Both the position numbers and the translations under genes were made by a program. Source: Winogradskyella echinorum (lineage in GTDB: Bacteria; Bacteroidota; Bacteroidia; Flavobacteriales; Flavobacteriaceae). From it: 64,000 nucleotides of DNA. The notes below the pieces were generated by a model, which saw only the letters and a list, made by a program, of their open reading frames with translations, did no database searches and was not told the DNA's origin. The stretch covers positions 186,001 through 250,000 of the forward strand of contig NZ_JACOQD010000002.1 in assembly GCF_014297365.1 (NCBI RefSeq), given 5' to 3'. Every line of letters starts with the position of its first letter. The stretch's first letter is position 1. Shown piece after piece: positions 16,175-24,822 of the stretch.

Positions 16175-17029
16175 TTAATTCGAGGTCGTTTTATATGCTT
16201 TAATTAGCTCTAAAGCCCTTGGATGCGGTACACCTGCAACTTTTTGGTAATCACTTTTTACATCATAGGCGCCATTATGCATACTTTCATAAATACCACC
16301 AATTACAGTGCCTAAAAATTCGCCCAAAGCTTTTTGACGTTCTTTTGTATAAGCATTAATTGAAATTGCGCGATAACTTAAATTTGTATCATATACTGTA
16401 TTGATATAATCAGCAAGTTCTTCTTGTGTAATGGCTTCACCTACTAAATTATAAGTGTTTCCGTTATGTTTTTCTTCGGTAAGCATTTTGGTATAAGCAA
16501 TTGCTAAAGCTTTTCTGCTGGTGTAAGTGCACTTCCCTATTCCGGCGGAATTTCGAATTTCACCATCTTTTACATAAGTTTCAATATATTCTAAATCAGG
16601 CTCAATGTAAATGCCATTTCTACCAATAACATAGTTTAAACCAGAGTTTTTAATATCACTTTCTGTTTGGCGGTTACTTTGTACTATTGGACTAAAAGCT
16701 GAACCTTTTTCGGCACCAATAATACTGGTATAGACAATTTTAGCTACTTTGTTTTGTTTAGCCGCTTCAATAATATTGCGGTGTTGTTCTATACGTTTAT
16801 CTGGTGCATCCATACCAGAAACTAGCAATACAGCGTCAATACCAACTAATGAGTTGTTAAATTGTTCTCTACTGTTGTTATCACCTTTTCTAACTTCAAT
16901 ATCTAAATGTTGTGCCTTTTCTGGTGTACGTGCAATACCAACTAAATGATCCTTTCCTATGGTTTTCATTAATTGCCTGGCTATAGAAGAACCTAATTGT
17001 CCGCTAACCGATGTGACTGCTATTTTCAT
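16175..17029 (-). CDS. QorB/NmrA-like NAD(P)H quinone reductase
   Basis: The 284-residue protein matches QorB (E. coli, 286 residues) in layout: an N-terminal SVSGQLGSSIARQLMKT nucleotide-binding stretch, RTPEKAQ as in QorB RNPAKAQ, QHRNIIEAAKQNKV, and YTSIIGAEKG. Family members reduce quinones with NADPH or sense NADP. It overlaps the upstream zinc-ribbon gene by 4 bases. Confidence 0.88.
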   Translation of the reverse strand: MKIAVTSVSGQLGSSIARQLMKTIGKDHLVGIARTPEKAQHLDIEVRKGDNNSREQFNNSLVGIDAVLLVSGMDAPDKRIEQHRNIIEAAKQNKVAKIVYTSIIGAEKGSAFSPIVQSNRQTESDIKNSGLNYVIGRNGIYIEPDLEYIETYVKDGEIRNSAGIGKCTYTSRKALAIAYTKMLTEEKHNGNTYNLVGEAITQEELADYINTVYDTNLSYRAISINAYTKERQKALGEFLGTVIGGIYESMHNGAYDVKSDYQKVAGVPHPRALELIKAYKTTSN

Positions 17030-17217
17030 GATTTTAATTTTTGTAATTCTTTTTCCAAAGCTTCAGCTTTGTTTTTAAATTTCTCCATAGCCTTTTTCAT
17101 CTGCCCTATTTTTTTTAAGGCTTCTTCGTCTTGTATAGCGCTAAAGCTAACTTTGCCGTTCTTTTCTTTATATTTTGCTTTTGCTCCACACGTTGGGCAT
17201 GTTCTTACATCAGACAT
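17026..17217 (-). CDS. Small zinc-ribbon/coiled-coil protein
   Basis: The 63-residue protein starts MSDVRTCPTCGAKAKY, with C7 and C10 as one CxxC knuckle, and continues with a Lys/Glu-rich helix (30-63). Only one metal-binding pair is present, so a dimer would be needed for a full site. It overlaps the QorB-like gene by 4 bases. Function unknown. Confidence 0.75.
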   Translation of the reverse strand: MSDVRTCPTCGAKAKYKEKNGKVSFSAIQDEEALKKIGQMKKAMEKFKNKAEALEKELQKLKS

Positions 17218-17247
17218 CGTATTTATTTTTTAAATGTTATACAAATG

Positions 17248-17274
17248 AAAAGGCTATGTAAACAATAGCCTTTT
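17248..17274 (-). terminator. Terminator of the SnoaL-like lipoprotein gene
   Basis: A perfect 10-bp stem AAAAGGCTAT / ATAGCCTTTT with a 7-nt loop lies 34 bases after the stop at 17308; the T-run is part of the stem. Confidence 0.75.
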
Positions 17275-17307
17275 CTGCTATCAATCAACCAACAAAGGTT
17301 TGTTTAA

Positions 17308-18192
17308 CTAGTTAGGAAAATTAAACTTACCATTTGTATTTTTTCTATTAGTTTCTGGTATAATTGTTTCCATAACATCCCAGTGCTCAGCTATTTTTCC
17401 ATCCTCTACTCTAAACAAATCGTAATAAGATGTTGGTTCACCTGCAAATGATCCTTCGCTAATTGCAAGTACAAAATTACCTTGACCTAATACTTTATGT
17501 ACCGTATCGAATTCCATACGTATACCTTGTTTTGCCATAGTTTCTAATGCTTGTCCTAATCCAGATAAACCGTCTGCAATATTTGGATTGTGTTGTATGT
17601 AATTGTCTCCATTAAAGTAACCTTGAAGCTTTTCCATTTTACCATTTACTAAAATGTCGTTTATAAAATTTAAAACTAGCGTTTTGTTTGCTTCGGTTTT
17701 ATCTAAATCGGTTATGGTGGTTGTACCATCTATTTGCGTATGACCACTTGAGTTTGCCGGTTGTTTTTCAATTAAATTATCCCAATGTTCTACAATTAAA
17801 CCATTTTCAAATCTAAAAACATCAAAGCCAATTTTTGGTCCAAAAAAGTCATAGTCGGTTTGCGTAAATACGTAATGGCCATCTTCAAAAGCACGAATGG
17901 TATTTACTTTAAATCCTCCTTCTGGTGCATTTTCTAATACGGCACCAAATCCGGCTAAACCATCGGCTACAGCTAGGTTATGTTGAATGTATTTTTCTGG
18001 ATTAATGTAACTTACTGGTGTTTTATCTCCAGTTTCCATACTTTTTAAAAGCGCTACAACTTTTTCCTTGTTTGATACTTTTATTTGTGTTTCCATAGTG
18101 TTTTCTTCTTGTTGTGTGTTATGATTTTGTTTTTCTGATTTGCAAGACACAATTGCTAGTATTAGCATAAGTGTGATTATTAAATGTTTCAT
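17308..18192 (-). CDS. Lipoprotein with two SnoaL-like (NTF2-fold) domains
   Basis: The 294-residue protein has a lipoprotein signal (AIVSC, C17). Two homologous halves follow: each has a YIQHN motif (YIQHNLAVADGLAGFG and YIQHNPNIADGLSGLG) and ends EHWD, the signature of SnoaL-like polyketide-cyclase-fold proteins often annotated as nuclear transport factor 2-like. It is probably periplasm-facing; no substrate can be named. It lies 99 bases after the AraC gene and has its own terminator. Confidence 0.88.
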   Translation of the reverse strand: MKHLIITLMLILAIVSCKSEKQNHNTQQEENTMETQIKVSNKEKVVALLKSMETGDKTPVSYINPEKYIQHNLAVADGLAGFGAVLENAPEGGFKVNTIRAFEDGHYVFTQTDYDFFGPKIGFDVFRFENGLIVEHWDNLIEKQPANSSGHTQIDGTTTITDLDKTEANKTLVLNFINDILVNGKMEKLQGYFNGDNYIQHNPNIADGLSGLGQALETMAKQGIRMEFDTVHKVLGQGNFVLAISEGSFAGEPTSYYDLFRVEDGKIAEHWDVMETIIPETNRKNTNGKFNFPN

Positions 18193-18291
18193 TTTAATTT
18201 GTGTTTTAATTACACCACAAAATTATTACGGAACAGAAGATATATTAAGATGAATTTCAGAAGAAAAATGGTAAATATCGAACCACGAAAG

Positions 18292-19173
18292 CTATATATA
18301 TTCTTTTTTGAACGAATTTGGGGTAAATCCTGTATGCTTTTTAAAGTATTTTACAAAGTTAGTTGGCTCTTCAAAACCTAAATTATATGCCAATTCGGTA
18401 CTTTTTATATCTGAATTAACAAGTAAGCGTTTGGCTTCTAAAACCAAAAACTGATCTATAAATTGTTTGGCTGTAACACCAACAGTAGATTTACAAATGG
18501 TATTAAGATGTTTGTAAGTGATGTTTAGTTTATCAGCATAAAAATCTGCATTTCTACTAGATTTGTAATGTGTTTCTAATAATGATTTGAATTGCAAAAA
18601 CATTTCAAGTTTATCAGTTCGTTTTAGATGAAAGGTTTGGTATTGCTTTAAGCGTTCTAACTTCGAAAATATGATAGAATGTAACGATTTATATGTATTT
18701 TCTTGATTATAATCTTCCTTAGAATTGGTGTATTCTTCATAAAATAAATTGAAATAACTTAAGACATTTGAATCCTTTGGTACTTGAATTATTGGCGAAA
18801 ACAAATGTGCATTGAAGAGTCTTATAATTTCATTTTTTGGTAATGCATTTATTTGTTTTTGAAGATACGAATCTGTAAACAACAAGATGTATCCTTTTAA
18901 ACCTTTGGTAAATTGAAATGCATTAATTTGTCCTTTTGAAATATGAATTATGGTATTTTTTTTAATGGGATACCACACAAAATCTACCAATTGCTGGCTT
19001 TCACCTTCAGTATAGTAGACAATCATATTAAAAGCCACTTGATGCGCTTTTTCGGGATGATGATCTTTAACTAAATCTTTGCGAGCAGCTAGACTTTCTA
19101 TAGTAAGGATATCTATTCCTGAATTATTAGGTTTCTTCGCATTAAATTCAATATTTGGAATATCCTTTTGCAT
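18292..19173 (-). CDS. AraC-family transcriptional regulator
   Basis: The 293-residue protein has a cupin-like N-terminal sensing domain and a C-terminal double helix-turn-helix (about 195-293) ending GFEEPTNFVKYFKKHTGFTP. It starts 3 bases after the metallo-hydrolase stop, so it is probably the last gene of the efflux/Kef unit or regulates it. Confidence 0.92.
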   Translation of the reverse strand: MQKDIPNIEFNAKKPNNSGIDILTIESLAARKDLVKDHHPEKAHQVAFNMIVYYTEGESQQLVDFVWYPIKKNTIIHISKGQINAFQFTKGLKGYILLFTDSYLQKQINALPKNEIIRLFNAHLFSPIIQVPKDSNVLSYFNLFYEEYTNSKEDYNQENTYKSLHSIIFSKLERLKQYQTFHLKRTDKLEMFLQFKSLLETHYKSSRNADFYADKLNITYKHLNTICKSTVGVTAKQFIDQFLVLEAKRLLVNSDIKSTELAYNLGFEEPTNFVKYFKKHTGFTPNSFKKEYI

Positions 19174-19176
19174 TTG

Positions 19177-20310
19177 TTATTGCCACCACGTTTTTGTATT
19201 GTAGGTACTATCTTTCGGAAAAATTTCATCACCTATTTTGGGTGTTACCATATTTACATTGAATTCTTTAGCAGTTTTAGTGAAACGCTCAATAGGATCT
19301 GTCCATGTATGCATAGCAAGTTTAAACGCTCCCCAATGTATAGGCATTACTTTTTTTGCTTTTACATCAATTCCTGCTTGAACGGTTTCTTCAGGAAACA
19401 TATGAATCTCTGGCCACATTTCGTTGTATTGTCCGCATTCTATCATCGCAAAATCAAACGGACCGTACTTCTCTCCTATTTCTTTAAAATGATTCGCATA
19501 ACCACTATCACCACTAAAGAAAATATTATCCTTTTTGGATTGAACAATCCAAGACGACCATAGTGTTTTTGCTCTATCTGTTAATCCGCGACCAGAAAAA
19601 TGTTGCGCTGGTGCACATACTAGTTTTAATTCTTTAAACGTTGTTTCTTGCCACCAATCGAGCTCAGTAATTTTGGTATTATCTACTTCCCATTTTTGCA
19701 AATGTGCACCAACACCAAGCGGTGTAAAAAAATGTTCTACTTTATCTTTAAGTACTTTAATAGATTCATAATCTAAATGATCGTAATGATCGTGCGAAAT
19801 AAGCACTGCGTCAATTTTGGGTAATTGTTCAATAGTAATAGGTAGATCTTCATTAAAACGTTTACCGCCTAACATTGGATGTGGCGCAGGAACATTACCT
19901 AACATTGGGTCTATTAAAATGGTTTTTCCTTCGGTTTGTAGTAAAAATGTAGAATGGCCAAACCAAACTAACCGCGTATCTCCTTTGTAATTTACAATGT
20001 TTAACGAATCGATTTTTGCTAAAGGTAAATCATGATCTGGCTTTGTATTTGGTTGACTTTTAAAAAATCCTATTAAGGCTTTACCCATGTCCTTAAGGCT
20101 CATATCGAGCTTTACATCGTTAGTGTTTTTAAATACACCCTCTTTATAGTTTTTTGAAGTTTTATAGGTTGCAATAGCTTCATCCGAAGCTTTTCCTCCA
20201 AATTGAGGACTAAATTGTATAAATAATACTGCAACTAAAGCGATTGCAGCTATAATTATTACGATGCTTAACACCATACGTTTTAAAATTTTTAAAAGTT
20301 TACGTTTCAT
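19177..20310 (-). CDS. Membrane-anchored metallo-beta-lactamase-fold hydrolase (UlaG/NAPE-PLD-like)
   Basis: The 377-residue protein has an N-terminal membrane anchor (about 12-32) and then a metallo-beta-lactamase fold: WFGHSTFLL, IDPMLG, SHDHYDHLD (the HxHxDH metal motif), FSGDSGY and PIHWGAF. These are shared with UlaG- and NAPE-PLD-like hydrolases. Substrate unknown; the catalytic domain probably lies outside the cytoplasm. Its start overlaps the KefC-like gene by 11 bases, indicating co-transcription and a shared role, perhaps hydrolysis of a thiol adduct; that last step is a guess. Confidence 0.9.
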   Translation of the reverse strand: MKRKLLKILKRMVLSIVIIIAAIALVAVLFIQFSPQFGGKASDEAIATYKTSKNYKEGVFKNTNDVKLDMSLKDMGKALIGFFKSQPNTKPDHDLPLAKIDSLNIVNYKGDTRLVWFGHSTFLLQTEGKTILIDPMLGNVPAPHPMLGGKRFNEDLPITIEQLPKIDAVLISHDHYDHLDYESIKVLKDKVEHFFTPLGVGAHLQKWEVDNTKITELDWWQETTFKELKLVCAPAQHFSGRGLTDRAKTLWSSWIVQSKKDNIFFSGDSGYANHFKEIGEKYGPFDFAMIECGQYNEMWPEIHMFPEETVQAGIDVKAKKVMPIHWGAFKLAMHTWTDPIERFTKTAKEFNVNMVTPKIGDEIFPKDSTYNTKTWWQ

Positions 20311-22189
20311 TAGATTTTTCTAATTGTTTTCTAATGTGCTCACTATCCCAATGATTATCAAAATCTACTATACCACGTTTAAAGTCTTCTTCTAGTGATT
20401 TTTCTTGTTGTTCTATTTCTTTTCGGGCCTTAAACACATAGTCTTCTTCGCGTTTAGGTTCAGCAGCCAATCGTCTTAAACTGGCTTCATCGTACTTAAT
20501 AAAATTCTGTACTTGCCGATTTAATGTATATTTTCTAAAACCTAACTTATGTAGTGCATCACTTGCCAATGCTAAGGACGTATCTAGAGTTTCACGGTAG
20601 ATATTATTTACATCCAGGTTTAAGAGTTCATAAGCATCGTATCTATTTTTAGTACGTACCATTAGTTCTACGTGTGGATATTTTTCCTTCACAATTTTTG
20701 TTATAGCTTTTGCTACCGCTATTTTATTTGTAGCACAAATGAGCAATTTAGCGTCTGCAATACCTGCAGATTCTAATAAATCTAATCTTGTGGCATCTCC
20801 ATAATATACTTCAAACCCCATTTTACGTAAAAAGTCCACTCGATTAGAATCAAAATCTAGAATCGTAGCTTCTACTCCGTGCGAACGCATAAAACGCCCA
20901 ACCGTACTTCCAAAATGACCAAATCCTACAAGAATCACTTTTTGTGATTTAGCAATATGATCCATAGGTCTTTTTATAAACTCTTTAGTGCCTACTTTTG
21001 GTAAAATAAATCGCTCATTAATCATACCCAAAATTGGTGTTAAGGACATACTTAAAGCTGTAATTACTAATAGAATGTCCATTTGCTCTTGCTCTAATAT
21101 ATTAAGCCCGAATGCAAAAGACAGCAATACAAATGCAAATTCACCAATTTGCGACAAATTAAAAGTGAGCAATAATTTCTGGTCTAATTTTAATTTAAAC
21201 ATATGACCTACTACAAAAAGTACAATTGCTTTTAATACAATAACTGCTATAAGTATTCCGCCTATAGTTAATGGGTTTTTGGCAATGACTATAAAGTTAA
21301 TGGAAGCACCAACTGCCATAAAAAATAGTCCTAATAGCAAGTTCTTAAAAGGTTCTAAGGTACTTTCTAATTCGTGTTTAAATTCACTATTAGACAAAAC
21401 CACTCCACCTAAAAAAGCACCTAACGCAGGACTAATACCTACAAATTCCATTAAATATGATATCGCAAACACAATTAGAAATGCAGCGGCAATCAGTAAT
21501 TCGCGCACTCCAGTTTTGGCCACCTTTCGTAACATTGGAACAATTAAATAACGTCCAGCAACAACAATTAAAGCAACAGAAATTATAATTGCCAACGTTT
21601 GAAATCCTAAAGGTAAACTTTCCAATAAGCTAAGATCCTCTGAATGGTCTAAGGTTGCAGTATCGTTATTAGAATTAGACATTAAAGGTAAAACACCAAG
21701 CATAAAAATAACGATGATGTCTTGAAATAGTAATATAGAAAAGGATGACGTGCCAGAAGTGGTTTCCATCATTCCTTTTTCTTTTATAGTTTGCATTGCA
21801 ATAGCCGTAGAAGATAGTGATACTGCCATAGCTATAACTAGTGCAACAATGGAATCATAACCTAGTAAAACGAATAAACCATAGGTCAATAACATGGTAA
21901 GACCAACTTGTAATCCTCCCATTCCTAAAATGGTTTTACGCATTTTCCAGAAATTTTTTGGTTCAATTTCTAAACCAATTAAAAAGAGCATCATTACCAC
22001 TCCAAATTCTGCAAAATGTAAAATATCTTCACCTTCTTCACCAATAAATCCTAATACGTATGGACCTATTAAAATACCAGCTAATAGATAACCAATAACA
22101 GAACTTAGGCCAACACGCTTTGCTAACGAAACACAAATTATAGCTCCTGCTAAAAAGACTATGGCTTCAAAAAGTAAATTTCCTGTCAT
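20300..22189 (-). CDS. KefC-type CPA2 potassium/proton antiporter
   Basis: The 629-residue protein has about 12-13 membrane helices (1-395) and a cytosolic KTN/RCK domain with GFGHFG (422-427) and acidic DFDSNR (445-450). It keeps the central-loop motif KHELESTLEPFK (271-282), equivalent to HALESDIEPFK of E. coli KefC, where the loop holds the gate shut. Kef channels acidify the cytoplasm in response to electrophile-thiol adducts. Flavobacteria generally use other thiols than glutathione, so the activating ligand is open. A KefF-like gene lies 2 bases upstream. Confidence 0.92.
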   Translation of the reverse strand: MTGNLLFEAIVFLAGAIICVSLAKRVGLSSVIGYLLAGILIGPYVLGFIGEEGEDILHFAEFGVVMMLFLIGLEIEPKNFWKMRKTILGMGGLQVGLTMLLTYGLFVLLGYDSIVALVIAMAVSLSSTAIAMQTIKEKGMMETTSGTSSFSILLFQDIIVIFMLGVLPLMSNSNNDTATLDHSEDLSLLESLPLGFQTLAIIISVALIVVAGRYLIVPMLRKVAKTGVRELLIAAAFLIVFAISYLMEFVGISPALGAFLGGVVLSNSEFKHELESTLEPFKNLLLGLFFMAVGASINFIVIAKNPLTIGGILIAVIVLKAIVLFVVGHMFKLKLDQKLLLTFNLSQIGEFAFVLLSFAFGLNILEQEQMDILLVITALSMSLTPILGMINERFILPKVGTKEFIKRPMDHIAKSQKVILVGFGHFGSTVGRFMRSHGVEATILDFDSNRVDFLRKMGFEVYYGDATRLDLLESAGIADAKLLICATNKIAVAKAITKIVKEKYPHVELMVRTKNRYDAYELLNLDVNNIYRETLDTSLALASDALHKLGFRKYTLNRQVQNFIKYDEASLRRLAAEPKREEDYVFKARKEIEQQEKSLEEDFKRGIVDFDNHWDSEHIRKQLEKSNET

Positions 22190-22191
22190 AA

Positions 22192-22785
22192 TTAATTAGA
22201 GAGTATAGGTAAATCGTTAACAAAAAAACAATTGGTCAAAGCGTCTTGTTTAAAATCTGATTTTAAAATATCTAAAAGTACTTCATATTGATTTGCATAG
22301 TTTTCTAAATCTTCATCAGATAAGGTATGCGTTCCCATAACGGCAAATGGTGGTAAATAATGCATGCCACATAATTTAGCGGTTTGCTCAAACGGTCTTA
22401 AAAACTGATTCACTGTAAAACTGTTGTAACCTTCAGAACAATATACGTCTCTTGTACCACCAGTTGTAATAACATTCATAACTGTTTTTCCTTCTAGAGC
22501 TTTACCTTCTGGTCCATAGGCCCAATTAAATTCTAATACCATATCCTGCCATTGTTTTAAAATTGCAGGACTACTATACCAATAAAAAGGATGGTGCCAA
22601 ATAATAACATCGTGTTGCTCTAGCAATTCTTGTTCTTTATTTACATCGATATGAAAATTTGGATATTGCTCATACAAATCGTGAAAAGTTATATGGCTTT
22701 CATCCTTTAAACGCTCTATTAAAGCTAAATTCGCTCTAGATTTTTCAAATTTTGGATGCGCAAATATGATAAGTATCTTTTTCAT
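22192..22785 (-). CDS. KefF/KefG-like flavodoxin-fold NAD(P)H oxidoreductase
   Basis: The 197-residue protein has the flavodoxin-like quinone-reductase pattern: ILIIFAHPKFEKSRAN, then WHHPFYWYSSPAILKQWQD, and VITTGG for FMN contact. KefF and KefG are the ancillary subunits that Kef antiporters need for full activity and they reduce quinones. It is 2 bases before the KefC-like gene, matching the known partnership, and 9 bases after the broken TetR gene. Confidence 0.92.
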   Translation of the reverse strand: MKKILIIFAHPKFEKSRANLALIERLKDESHITFHDLYEQYPNFHIDVNKEQELLEQHDVIIWHHPFYWYSSPAILKQWQDMVLEFNWAYGPEGKALEGKTVMNVITTGGTRDVYCSEGYNSFTVNQFLRPFEQTAKLCGMHYLPPFAVMGTHTLSDEDLENYANQYEVLLDILKSDFKQDALTNCFFVNDLPILSN

Positions 22786-22794
22786 TAAACTAAT

Positions 22795-23388
22795 TTAATC
22801 AAAATAAGTGTTAGTGTAGTTGTTAGCAATTATTCCTTTTAAGTTATAAACTACTAAATGTTTAATTAAGCTGTTTTTTGTTTAACTATCAAATAGATTA
22901 TTGTTTTTAAATATGAGTTGATCTCTTCTATAAAAATAGATTCTAACGACTAGCTCCAAGTTAACATCATTTCTAATATGATTTAAATCTTGGGCTTGTT
23001 TTAATAAACTATATATTATTGAACTAGCTAATTATTCACTAAAAGACTTAAAAATAGTATTGGCCTTAGGATAATACTTTTCTAAACCAAAAAGAAAAGA
23101 GGGTTTAAAGTATTTTAGATACTCAAACCCTCTCTGGTAAATTAATATAACACTCAAAATAGGGTCTTTACCATTGCTATTAATCAACCTATTTATATCT
23201 TCTTTATACTTATTAATTAAAATTTGAATACTACTAGCAACTAAATCTTCTTTGTTTTTGAAAAAAGTATGAATTGTTTTCTTTGAAATACCAAGTTCGT
23301 TTGGTAACTCATCTAGAGTGACATGTTTACTGCCATACTGAGTAAATTTTGCAATAGAATGCTCTAACAATTCTTCTTTGGTAATCAT
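22795..23388 (-). pseudogene. TetR-family regulator gene interrupted by two in-frame TAA codons
   Basis: From ATG 23388 the frame encodes a clear TetR N-terminus (LPNELGISKKTIHTFFKNKED) for 118 residues and stops at TAA 23034-23032. The same frame then stays open for 50 codons with a typical TetR C-terminal helix (LLKQAQDLNHIRNDVNLELV), meets TAA at 22884-22882, and continues with LIKHLVVYNLKGIIANNY to TAA 22797-22795. Read through both stops, the product would be a normal 197 positions long and would end 9 bases before kefF. No frameshift is needed. The simplest reading is a recently inactivated gene; a truncated 118-residue protein could still be made. It lies 10 bases after the outer-membrane factor gene. 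Confidence 0.85.
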
Positions 23389-23398
23389 GGTTTTTATA

Positions 23399-24817
23399 TT
23401 ATTTCCATCCGCCTCCAAGTGCTTCATAAAGATTTACTACAGAAACTAATTGCTGTAGCTTACTATCTATTATATTTAATTCTGCACTTAATGCACTTTC
23501 TCTTGCAGTAAGTAAGTCTAAATAGTTGGCATAACCATTTTTAAGTAATTCTTCGGAGTTAGCTTCGGCAGCACGTAAGGCTTCAACTTCATTTTTCCTA
23601 AACTCAAACTTTTTAACTTCAGACTCATAACTAAAAAGTGCATCAGATACTTCGCTACCTGCAACTAGTAAAGTTTTTTGAAATTCTAACAAGGCTTGCT
23701 CTTGTATTGATATAGCCACTTCTTTTTGGGTTTTAAGCTTTCGTTGATTAAATAGAGGTTGTGTTAATCCACCCACTAAATTTGCAAATAAAGAGTTGGT
23801 ATTAATTAAATTATCTAATTCTAAACTTTCGAGACCACCAGAAGCCGTTAATGTTAATGATGGATACAAATTACTTTTTGCAACATTTGTCAGTTCAAAC
23901 GACTGAATTAAACCGTACTCTGCGGCTATTACGTCTGGTCGATTACGCAATAAGGTTGCAGGTATTCCAAGTTTAATGTCTTGTTCAATACTCTGAATAT
24001 CTAGAGTACTCCTGTCAAAATGTTGAGGTGACTTTCCTAATAAAATACTTAGTATGTTTTCGGTTTTAAAGATAGCAGTTTCAATATCTACTTGTAAAGC
24101 CTTTGCACTATTATATTGCGCAATATTTTGGTCTACTGCTACCTGTGTTACTTGACCGGCATCCTTTAAAGCTTTAATTGTTCTAACACTGCTATCTCTA
24201 GTTATAATGGTTTCCTTAGTCACCTCTAATTGTGCATCTAATGCGAGTAAGTTATAATATGTATTAGCAATATTAGATACCAACTGTGTTTTAACCGCCT
24301 GATGTCCTGCTACACTTTGCATATAAGCTGCTTGAGTTGCCCTTTTATTACTTCTTATTTTTCCCCAAATATCAGCTTCCCAAGATAGATTTGCTGTAAT
24401 ATCGTAGGTGTCAATGGCGCCATTAAAAAGTGAACCGAATTGGCTATTTTCTGACAATTCTTGGTGTGTTGCATTGGCTCCAATATTCACTGACGGTAAA
24501 TAACCAGCTTTGCCTTGTTTTGCATAGGCTTCTGCAGCAATTATTTGCTGAAGTGCTATACGAATATCCATATTATTTTGCAGACCTTCTTCTATATATT
24601 TCTGAAGGTATTGGTCTGTAAATAATGTTTTCCAAGACACATCTGCAATCGAAATACTGTCCGTTGGCAAATTTTCTGTTCTATAAAGTGCTTCCGTTTC
24701 GGAATTCAAATCTGGTCGTACATAATCTTTTGCCACGAAACAACTTTGCAATGTTATGGCAACAATTAGCATTAACGCACCTTTACTAAAATTTTTATAT
24801 TTTAAAATTGATTTCAT
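23399..24817 (-). CDS. Outer-membrane efflux factor, NodT/OprM family lipoprotein
   Basis: The 472-residue protein has a lipobox ITLQSC (C26) and the two-fold OEP pattern: WEADIWGKIRSNKRA near residue 150, LLRNRPDVIAAEY near 290, and repeated long helices. Trimers form the outer-membrane and periplasmic tunnel of RND pumps. It follows the RND permease by 5 bases. Confidence 0.95.
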   Translation of the reverse strand: MKSILKYKNFSKGALMLIVAITLQSCFVAKDYVRPDLNSETEALYRTENLPTDSISIADVSWKTLFTDQYLQKYIEEGLQNNMDIRIALQQIIAAEAYAKQGKAGYLPSVNIGANATHQELSENSQFGSLFNGAIDTYDITANLSWEADIWGKIRSNKRATQAAYMQSVAGHQAVKTQLVSNIANTYYNLLALDAQLEVTKETIITRDSSVRTIKALKDAGQVTQVAVDQNIAQYNSAKALQVDIETAIFKTENILSILLGKSPQHFDRSTLDIQSIEQDIKLGIPATLLRNRPDVIAAEYGLIQSFELTNVAKSNLYPSLTLTASGGLESLELDNLINTNSLFANLVGGLTQPLFNQRKLKTQKEVAISIQEQALLEFQKTLLVAGSEVSDALFSYESEVKKFEFRKNEVEALRAAEANSEELLKNGYANYLDLLTARESALSAELNIIDSKLQQLVSVVNLYEALGGGWK

Positions 24818-24822
24818 CTTAA

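Noticed and set aside
20988..22091. Several plus-strand frames opposite the KefC-like gene
   Set aside because: They are antisense to a clear membrane protein gene and rich in Ser, Asn and Pro without motifs.
22795..23034. Stop-codon reassignment as explanation of the broken TetR
   Set aside because: All other genes in the window end at stop codons in the usual way, TAA included, so a general recoding of TAA is not possible; site-specific readthrough is left open but has no supporting signal.
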